DNA from: LB3-1 sp036401895 | Lineage (GTDB): Bacteria > Chloroflexota > Chloroflexia > Chloroflexales > Kallotenuaceae | Direction of reading: 5' to 3' | DNA length: 12,282 bases | NCBI GenBank assembly: GCA_036401895.1 | Contig: DASWTW010000041.1 | Location: forward strand, 1-12,282 | Part shown: piece after piece, positions 1 through 12,282 of the stretch | Layout of the letters: each line of letters begins with the position of its first letter | Numbering within the stretch: position 1 is the stretch's first letter | Made by a program: the position numbers and the translations under genes | Notes under the pieces: model-generated | Database searches by the model: none | What the model was told of the DNA's origin: nothing | Seen by the model: only the letters and a program-made list of their open reading frames with translations

Positions 1-3000
1 GCCTGACCGCCGCCGACACCGTCGCGCAGACGGCCTCGCAGTGCTTCGACATCTCGGTCTGGCAATTTCTGGTGGCGCTGGTCGTCGGCGGGCGCGTCCG
101 CGTCTACGACGACGAGATCGCGCACGATCCGCAGCGGCTGCTGGCGCACACCGCCGGCGACGGCATCGCGATCCTTGAGACGGTGCCTTCGCTGCTGCGC
201 ATGATGCTCGACCCGATCGCGCGCGCCGGACGGCCCGATCTGCGCGCGCTGCGCTGGCTGATCCCCACCGGCGAGGCGCTGCCCGCCGCGCTGGCGCGCC
301 AGTGGCTGACGACCTACCCGCAGATCCCGCTGGTCAACGCCTACGGCCCGACCGAGTGCTCGGACGATGTGACGCACTACCCAATCTCCGCGCCGCCCGC
401 AGCCGATGCGATCTCCATCCCGATCGGACAGCCGGTCGTGAATATGCGGCTCTACATTCTCGATACGCTGCTGCGTCCCGTGCCGATCACCACAGTCGGC
501 GAGCTGTACGTGGGCGGCATCGGCGTTGGGCGCGGCTACCTCAACGATCCGCAGCGCACCGCCACCGCTTGTATTCCCGATCCCTTCAGTGATACGCCCG
601 GCGCGCGGCTGTACAAGACCGGCGACCTGGCGCGCTACCAGCCGGACGGCAATATCGTCTTTGTGGGCCGGATCGATCACCAGGTCAAGCTGCGCGGCTT
701 CCGCATCGAGCTCGGCGAGATCGAGGCCGTGTTGAACCAGTACGCCGGCGTGCGTGAAAGCGCCGTGCTGGTCCAGGAAGACAGCAACCACCATCAGCAG
801 CTGGTCGCCTATGTGGTCGAGCAGTCCCAGCAGGCCAGCGCCGAATCTGAGGTGAGCGACTGGGACAGCGAGAAGGTGACCTACTGGCGGCAGATTTTCG
901 ACGAGGTCTACAAGGAGGACGCGCAATCGGAGCAGGATGCGCAGGTCAATCTGCGCGTCTGGGTCAGCAGCTATACCGGGCAGCAGATGCCGGAGCCGGA
1001 CATCTTCGAGTGTATCGACGACTCGGTGGCGCGGATTCTGGCGCTGCAGCCCAAACGCGTGCTGGAGCTGGGCTGCGGCACCGGGCTGCTGCTCTTCCGG
1101 GTCGCGCCGCACTGCCAGGACTACTGCGGCACCGATCTATCGCCGGCGGTCGTGGAGCTGCTCGACGCCCAGGTCCAGCGCCGGCGCGATCAGCTGCCCC
1201 CGATCCAGCTGCTGGCACGCGCCGCCGACGAGCTGGACGGCATTCCCGAGGCCGCCTTCGACGTGGTCATCCTGAACGAGGTTGTCCAGTATTTTCCGAG
1301 CGTCACCTATCTGGCGCGGGTGCTGGAGCGCGCGATCACGCGCGTTAAACCCGGCGGAACGCTCTTCGTCGGCGGGCTGCGCAGCTATCCGCTGCTGGAA
1401 GCGTTCCACACCTCGGTTCAGCTCTACCAGGCGCCGGATGCGCTTTCGCTCCCCGAGCTGCGCCAGCGCATCCAGAAACATCTCAGCCAGGAAAAAGAGC
1501 TGGCCGTCGCGCCGACCTTCTTCAACGAGCTGCAGCGCTCCCTGCCGCAGATCTCGGACGTGCAGATCCAGCTCAAGGGCGGTCGCGCCGAGAATGAGCT
1601 GACCAAGTTCCGCTATGATGTTGTGATCCGGGTCGGAGCGGCCGCCGAAGTTGCGGGCACAACGGAGAAGCTGGACTGGCAGGCCGAGCGGCTGACGGTG
1701 GCCGCAGTGCGTGAGATGCTGGTCGCGCGCACACCCGATCAGCTGCGGCTGGTCGGCGTGCCCAACGCGCGCGTGCTGGCCGAGCTGGCGGCCGTCGATC
1801 TGCTGGCCAACCCCAGCGCGCTGACCACCGCCGCCGATCTCAAGCAGGCGATCCAGGATACCGCAGCCCAGGGCGTCCAGCCGGCCGATCTCTGGGACTT
1901 GAGCCGCGAACTGCCCTACGCGGTGAACATCACCTGGTCGACAACCGGCAAGCAGGACGCGTACGACGCTGTGCTCACCCGGCGCGCGGTGGAGCGGCTG
2001 GTGCCGGCGGCAGCCCGCGCGGAGCACACCACGACGCGCCCGATCTGGACACAGTACGCGAACAATCCGTTGCAAGGCGCGGCGGCCAGCAAATTCATTC
2101 CGCAGCTGCGCGGCTACCTGAGCCAGAAGCTGCCCGAGTACATGGTCCCCGGCGTCTTCGTGATGCTCGACGCGCTGCCGCTCACCGCCAACGGCAAGGT
2201 CGATCGCAAGCGCCTGCCCGGTCTGGAGCACGGTCACGGCGAGCAGCAGCGCATCTTTCTCGCGCCGCGCACGCCCACCGAGGAGTTAATCGCTGGGGTG
2301 TGGGCGGATGTGCTCGGGCTGCACCAGGTCGGCGTCCACGATAACTTTTTCAGCCTCGGCGGCCACTCGCTGCTGGCAACCCAGGTCATCTCGCGTATCC
2401 GCGAGGCGCTGGACGTGGATCTGCCGCTGCGCAGTCTGTTTGAAGCGCCGACGGTCGCCGAGTTCGCGGAAACGATCGAGCAGGGCCGGCAGACCGCGCA
2501 GGTAGCAGCCGTGCCGCCGCTGGTGCCGGTCGCGCGCGATCGTGCGCTGCCGCTCTCGTTCACCCAGGAGCGGCTGTGGTTCCTCGATCAGCTCGATCCG
2601 GGCAATCCGACCTACAACATTTTCGGCGCAGTCCGGCTGCTCGGGCCGCTCAACGTGACGGCGCTTGAGCAGAGTCTGGCCACGATCGTCGGACGGCACG
2701 AGATTTTACGCACCACCTTTGGCGTGGTCGCCGAGCAGCCGGTGCAGGTGATCGCGCCGGTCGCGACGATCGATCTGCCGCTGGTCGATCTGCGCGCGCT
2801 GCCCACGGCTGAGCGCGAGGCCGAGCTGCTGCGGCTGGCGGGCGAGGAGGCGCGCCATCCCTTCGATCTCGCGCGTGAGCGGCTGCTGCGGACCCGGCTG
2901 CTGCGCATGGACGAGACCGAGCATGTGGTGTTTGTTAATATGCATCACATTATCTCGGACGCCTGGTCGCACGCCGTCTTTATCCGCGAGCTGACGACGC

Positions 3001-4928
3001 TCTACGATGCCTTCGCGCACGGCACACCCGCCGCGCTGCCGGAACTGCCGATCCAGTACGCCGACTATAGCGTCTGGCAGCGCCAGTGGCTGGAGGCAGG
3101 CGGATTAGACGAGCTGTTAGACTACTGGAAGCCGCAGCTGGCTGGCGCACCGGCCCGGCTCCAGCTCCCCACCGATCATCCGCGACCGGCGGTGCAAACC
3201 TTCCGGGGCAGCTATCAAGCGTTTGAGCTCCCGATCGCGCTGGCCCGGCAGCTGCGTGACCTGAGCCAGAATGAATCGGCCACGCTGTTTATGACGCTGC
3301 TGGCCGCCTTCAATATTCTGCTGTATCGCGCCAGCGAGCAAGACGACATCGTGATCGGGACGGACATCGCCAATCGTAACCGGATCGAGACCGAGGCGCT
3401 GATTGGCTTCTTTGTCAATCTGCTGGCGATCCGCACGCGGCTGGGCGGGAATCCGACGTTCCAATCGCTGCTGCGGCAGGTGCGCGAAACCACGCTCGGC
3501 GCGTTTGCGCATCAGGATCTGCCGTTTGCCAAGCTGGTCGACGCGCTGCGGCTGCAGCGCAGCCTGGATCACGCGCCGCTGGCACAGGTGTTGTTTGTGC
3601 TGCAAAACGCGCCGGTTGCCAGCGTCGAGCTTGCCGATCTCACGGTGGAGCCGGTCGATTTTGAGAACCACACCGCCCGCTTCGAGCTGGTGCTGTTCAT
3701 GACCGAAACCGATCAGGGTCTGGTCGGTCTCTGGAACTACAACAGCGATCTGTTCGAGGCGACCACGATCGAGCGCCTGACGCGCCAGTTCACCACGCTG
3801 CTGACGAGCATCGTGGCGCAGCCCGACATACGACTGAATCAGATCTCGCTGCTGAGCGAGTCAGAAAAGAGACACCAAGCCATGCAACACAAAGAGCGTA
3901 AGCAGTCCAAGCTGAAGAGCTTTGCCGACATCAAGCCGAAGACGGTCTCGCTGGTCCAGGAGCAGGTGGTCAAAACCAGCTATCTCCAGCCCGACGCGAC
4001 GATGCCGCTGGTCGTGGAGCCCAACCGCGGCGATGTCGATCTGATCGAGTGGGCCAGGAATAACCGCGACTATATCGAAAAGGAGCTGCTCACGCACGGC
4101 GCGCTCTTGTTCCGTGGCTTTGGCCTGACCTCCGCCGATCAGTTTGAGCAGTTCGCCCAGGCGATCACGCCGCAGCTCTTCGGCGAGTACGGCGACCTGC
4201 CGCGCGAAGGTGTCGGCGGCAACGTGTACACCTCGACGCCCTATCCGCCGGACAAAATGATCCTCTACCACAACGAAAGCTCGCACGTTAAGCAGTGGCC
4301 GATGAAGCAGTGGTTTTTCTGCGTGCAGCCCTCCAAGGAAGGCGGCGAAACGCCGATCGTGGATTGCCGCAAGATCTACCAGGAGCTCGATCCCGCGATC
4401 CGTGCGCGCTTTGCGCAGCAGGGCCTGCGCTACATGCGCAACTACACCGATGGCCTGGATGTGAGCTGGGAGCGCTTCTTCCAGACCAGCGATCGGGCGG
4501 CGGTGGAGGCGTATTGCCGCCAGGCTGGGATCGATTTCGAGTGGAAGGCCGACAACAACCTGCGCACCAGCGAGCATCGGCTGGCCGTCGCCAAGCATCC
4601 CAAGACCGGCGAGATGGTTTTCTTCAACCAGATCCAGGTGCATCATGTCGGCTATCTGGATCACGCGGTCCAGGACTCGCTCTACGCGCTGTACAGCGAG
4701 GAAAATCTGCCGCGCAACGTGTACTACGGCGACGGCACGCCGATCGAGCAAGCGGTCGTCGACGAGATCCTGGCGCTGTATAACCGGCTGGCGGTGAGCT
4801 TCCCCTGGCAGGCCGGCGACATCATCATGCTGGACAATATGCTGGTGGCGCATGCCCGTAATCCGTATGTCGGCCCGCGCAAGATTGTCGTGGCGATGGG
4901 CGAGATGATCGGCGAGGCGGATCTGTAA
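1..4928 (+). CDS. NRPS, 5'-truncated: A(partial)-NMT-T-C-dioxygenase
   Basis: Large synthetase cut by the left edge. The frame is open from position 3 (taken as residue 1) to TAA at 4926-4928, 1641 residues visible. Domains in order: the second half of an adenylation domain (A4 FDISVW at 15-20, A5 NAYGPTE near 112, A6 GELYVGG, A7 YKTGDLARY, A8 RGFRIELGEIE); an embedded methyltransferase (about 287-545); A10 NGKVDRKRL near 730 (catalytic Lys732); carrier domain with LGGHSLLATQ, phosphopantetheine Ser789; LCL-type condensation domain (about 849-1285) with HHIISDAWS, His982 and Asp986; a basic linker; and a TauD/SyrP-type dioxygenase to the end. A1-A3 lie outside the window. The protein ends without an A domain to follow its C domain, so the next adenylation-carrier pair must be supplied in trans by the downstream protein. 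The GTG at 72 lies inside the A domain and is not a start. Family assignment is secure; the product is unknown. Confidence 0.97.
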   Translation, partial: LTAADTVAQTASQCFDISVWQFLVALVVGGRVRVYDDEIAHDPQRLLAHTAGDGIAILETVPSLLRMMLDPIARAGRPDLRALRWLIPTGEALPAALARQWLTTYPQIPLVNAYGPTECSDDVTHYPISAPPAADAISIPIGQPVVNMRLYILDTLLRPVPITTVGELYVGGIGVGRGYLNDPQRTATACIPDPFSDTPGARLYKTGDLARYQPDGNIVFVGRIDHQVKLRGFRIELGEIEAVLNQYAGVRESAVLVQEDSNHHQQLVAYVVEQSQQASAESEVSDWDSEKVTYWRQIFDEVYKEDAQSEQDAQVNLRVWVSSYTGQQMPEPDIFECIDDSVARILALQPKRVLELGCGTGLLLFRVAPHCQDYCGTDLSPAVVELLDAQVQRRRDQLPPIQLLARAADELDGIPEAAFDVVILNEVVQYFPSVTYLARVLERAITRVKPGGTLFVGGLRSYPLLEAFHTSVQLYQAPDALSLPELRQRIQKHLSQEKELAVAPTFFNELQRSLPQISDVQIQLKGGRAENELTKFRYDVVIRVGAAAEVAGTTEKLDWQAERLTVAAVREMLVARTPDQLRLVGVPNARVLAELAAVDLLANPSALTTAADLKQAIQDTAAQGVQPADLWDLSRELPYAVNITWSTTGKQDAYDAVLTRRAVERLVPAAARAEHTTTRPIWTQYANNPLQGAAASKFIPQLRGYLSQKLPEYMVPGVFVMLDALPLTANGKVDRKRLPGLEHGHGEQQRIFLAPRTPTEELIAGVWADVLGLHQVGVHDNFFSLGGHSLLATQVISRIREALDVDLPLRSLFEAPTVAEFAETIEQGRQTAQVAAVPPLVPVARDRALPLSFTQERLWFLDQLDPGNPTYNIFGAVRLLGPLNVTALEQSLATIVGRHEILRTTFGVVAEQPVQVIAPVATIDLPLVDLRALPTAEREAELLRLAGEEARHPFDLARERLLRTRLLRMDETEHVVFVNMHHIISDAWSHAVFIRELTTLYDAFAHGTPAALPELPIQYADYSVWQRQWLEAGGLDELLDYWKPQLAGAPARLQLPTDHPRPAVQTFRGSYQAFELPIALARQLRDLSQNESATLFMTLLAAFNILLYRASEQDDIVIGTDIANRNRIETEALIGFFVNLLAIRTRLGGNPTFQSLLRQVRETTLGAFAHQDLPFAKLVDALRLQRSLDHAPLAQVLFVLQNAPVASVELADLTVEPVDFENHTARFELVLFMTETDQGLVGLWNYNSDLFEATTIERLTRQFTTLLTSIVAQPDIRLNQISLLSESEKRHQAMQHKERKQSKLKSFADIKPKTVSLVQEQVVKTSYLQPDATMPLVVEPNRGDVDLIEWARNNRDYIEKELLTHGALLFRGFGLTSADQFEQFAQAITPQLFGEYGDLPREGVGGNVYTSTPYPPDKMILYHNESSHVKQWPMKQWFFCVQPSKEGGETPIVDCRKIYQELDPAIRARFAQQGLRYMRNYTDGLDVSWERFFQTSDRAAVEAYCRQAGIDFEWKADNNLRTSEHRLAVAKHPKTGEMVFFNQIQVHHVGYLDHAVQDSLYALYSEENLPRNVYYGDGTPIEQAVVDEILALYNRLAVSFPWQAGDIIMLDNMLVAHARNPYVGPRKIVVAMGEMIGEADL
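861..1637 (+). other. Embedded N-methyltransferase domain in A domain of protein 1
   Basis: A class I SAM-dependent methyltransferase inserted between A8 and A10 of the first adenylation domain, the usual place for NRPS N-methyltransferases. SAM-binding motif I reads VLELGCGTGLL (residues 353 onward, GCGTG at 357-361). The later stretches VVQYFPSVTYL, KPGGTLFVGG and ENELTKFRYDVVIRVG match the N-MT family I know from microcystin-type and actinomycete synthetases. It would methylate the alpha-nitrogen of the aminoacyl thioester before condensation. The A-domain pocket, aligned by eye to GrsA, reads D16 I17 W20 E59 I87 T89 A113 D121 D122 K732 (DIWEITADDK). Glu and two Asp in the pocket would fit a basic side chain, but I do not recognise the code with confidence. 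Confidence 0.88.
3882..4925 (+). other. C-terminal Fe(II)/2OG dioxygenase domain (SyrP/TauD-like, probable Asp beta-hydroxylase)
   Basis: A complete TauD/TfdA-fold dioxygenase fused after the C domain of protein 1. The iron-binding triad is visible: His1423 and Glu1425 in YHNESSH (HxE form, as in SyrP and clavaminate synthase relatives) and distal His1617 in MLVAHARNPY. Arg1626 in GPRKIVVAM is the likely 2-oxoglutarate carboxylate ligand. The closest family I recognise is the SyrP-like group that beta-hydroxylates carrier-bound aspartate. The next protein has an A domain with an aspartate pocket, which supports that substrate. The region from Met1294 to the end (348 residues) has the length of a free-standing SyrP homologue, and the linker MQHKERKQSKLKSF looks like such a protein's N-terminus. 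Function is inferred from the family plus the neighbouring pocket; hydroxylation of another residue cannot be excluded. Confidence 0.85.
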
Positions 4929-4961
4929 CGACTGCGCGGAGCGGCAAACCACGCAGGGACG

Positions 4962-4995
4962 CTGGGTATCAGGCCGCGTTGAACCTGATACCCAG
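4962..4995. repeat. Perfect 12-bp inverted repeat, hairpin or operator
   Basis: The left arm CTGGGTATCAGG (4962-4973) and right arm CCTGATACCCAG (4984-4995) are perfectly complementary around a 10-base loop, 33 bp after the stop codon of the first synthetase. It could act as the 3'-end hairpin of that transcript. No T-run follows directly (the next one is about 50 bp away), so it is not a textbook intrinsic terminator. It could equally be a dyad operator, because its core word recurs at the promoter start site. Confidence 0.7.
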
Positions 4996-5050
4996 GCGCT
5001 CCATAGACGAGTAGATAGTAGCCTGATAGTACTTTTATTCTTTAATTTTT

Positions 5051-5079
5051 TTTACTAACCCTGAGATATGAGCTATACT
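5051..5079 (+). promoter_or_regulatory. Sigma70-like promoter for second and third NRPS genes
   Basis: A -35 element TTTACT (5051-5056, 4 of 6 to consensus) is followed after exactly 17 bp by a -10 element TATACT (5074-5079, 5 of 6). The predicted start is near 5086, giving a leader of about 170 nt. It lies in the only AT-rich stretch of an otherwise GC-rich window, which supports a real promoter. Assumes a housekeeping sigma factor with standard preference. Confidence 0.6.
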
Positions 5080-5167
5080 TTTGGTATCATGCAAGGTAGC
5101 CGCTTCGCCGGCTGGCCGGGAACACGGGTGTGCCTCAAGAAATCTCCTTTCTGGCCCCAGAACCCAT

Positions 5168-5182
5168 TGTTCGAATCGAACA
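5168..5182. repeat. 7-bp perfect dyad in leader (possible operator)
   Basis: TGTTCGA-A-TCGAACA is a perfect palindrome with a single central base, located about 80 bp downstream of the predicted transcription start and 75 bp before the start codon. The odd-centred symmetry is typical of dimeric regulator sites, but it matches no operator I can name. A roadblock-type repressor site or a small RNA hairpin are both possible. Confidence 0.4.
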
Positions 5183-5244
5183 GTCAGCCAGGCATACAAT
5201 CGCTGATTTCTTCCGCATCACTATAAGACCCTCAACCTGAGGAT

Positions 5245-5250
5245 AAGGAG
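5245..5250 (+). promoter_or_regulatory. Ribosome binding site of second NRPS gene
   Basis: AAGGAG sits 6 bases before the ATG at 5257 and fixes that start; the next in-frame codons begin a normal C-type N-terminus (FRLSPQQKRLW). The leader also contains CTCCTT at 5144-5149, perfectly complementary to these six bases. Confidence 0.85.
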
Positions 5251-5256
5251 CTAATT

Positions 5257-12282
<7,026 letters not shown>

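Larger units (their letters stand above)
4929..5256. other. Intergenic regulatory region between first and second NRPS genes
   Basis: 328 bp without a supported gene. It begins GC-rich with a 12-bp inverted repeat (4962-4995). It then becomes strongly AT-rich (about 5001-5095, with a T-run at 5045-5053) and carries a tandem GATAGTA pair (5014-5020, 5025-5031; 11-bp period) and a sigma70-like promoter (5051-5079). The leader (about 5086-5256) holds several short dyads: 5108-5119, 5122-5131, 5149-5162, 5168-5182 and 5230-5242. The word GGTATCA or its complement occurs three times (4965-4971, 4986-4992, 5083-5089). A 45-codon ATG reading frame (5089-5226) begins at the predicted transcription start but has no ribosome site, so I do not call it a gene. 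The gap implies that the second and third genes can be transcribed separately from the first. Confidence 0.8.

Noticed and set aside
72..74. GTG as the start of the first synthetase
   Set aside because: It lies within the adenylation domain just after the A4 motif FDISVW; the frame is open to the left edge, so the gene begins outside the window.
3861..4952. 363-codon open frame on the - strand opposite the dioxygenase
   Set aside because: The + strand here encodes an intact HxE...H dioxygenase; the antisense product has no motif and is a codon-bias shadow. The same applies to 1137-2237.
4962..4995. Intrinsic terminator for the first gene
   Set aside because: The stem is good but no T-run follows within 8 bases; the T-rich tract is about 50 bp away and belongs to the promoter region. 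Kept only as an inverted repeat.
5169..5177. GTTCGAATC, identical to a tRNA T-loop consensus, with CCA nearby at 5188-5190
   Set aside because: The T-stem does not pair beyond three positions and no matching acceptor, D or anticodon arm is found upstream, so there is no tRNA or tRNA-derived attachment site.

Overview
This window is the interior of a non-ribosomal peptide synthetase (NRPS) cluster. It holds three large genes, all on the + strand, and nothing else protein-coding that I can support. The DNA is GC-rich apart from one AT-rich intergenic island. The domain style (methyltransferases nested in adenylation domains, a SyrP-like dioxygenase fused to a synthetase, an A4 motif of the AADLGNT type) resembles synthetases I associate with Chloroflexota, cyanobacteria and myxobacteria. 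A GC-rich Chloroflexota-type bacterium is my best guess, but the window has no phylogenetic marker and this is weakly supported.

Layout. (1) Positions 1-4928: the 3' part of a synthetase cut by the left edge, ordered A(partial)-[embedded N-methyltransferase]-T-C-Fe(II)/2-oxoglutarate dioxygenase. (2) Positions 4929-5256: a 328-bp gap with a 12-bp perfect hairpin, short repeated words, a good sigma70-like promoter and a leader of about 170 nt. (3) Positions 5257-8499: a complete 1080-residue synthetase, C-like domain-A-T. The C-like domain has lost the catalytic HH pair, and the A-domain pocket reads DLTKVGHVGK, essentially the aspartate code. (4) Positions 8492-12282: a third synthetase overlapping the second by 8 bp and running off the right edge, ordered C-A-[embedded PRMT-like methyltransferase]. 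Its pocket (DAPKVGEVGK) is close to asparagine-type codes.

How they work together (inference). The upstream module loads and N-methylates an amino acid. The C domain at the end of protein 1 then joins it to aspartate held on protein 2. The dioxygenase at the C-terminus of protein 1 probably beta-hydroxylates that aspartate, with the non-catalytic C-like domain of protein 2 acting as its docking platform, as described for the interface domains of siderophore beta-hydroxylases. Protein 3 adds an Asn-like residue that is probably methylated by a different class of methyltransferase. The predicted core is N-Me-Xaa / beta-OH-Asp / (methylated) Asn-like residue. beta-OH-Asp is a known Fe(III) ligand, so a siderophore or metal-binding peptide is possible. 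No loading module, thioesterase, transporter or regulator gene is visible, so the product cannot be named.
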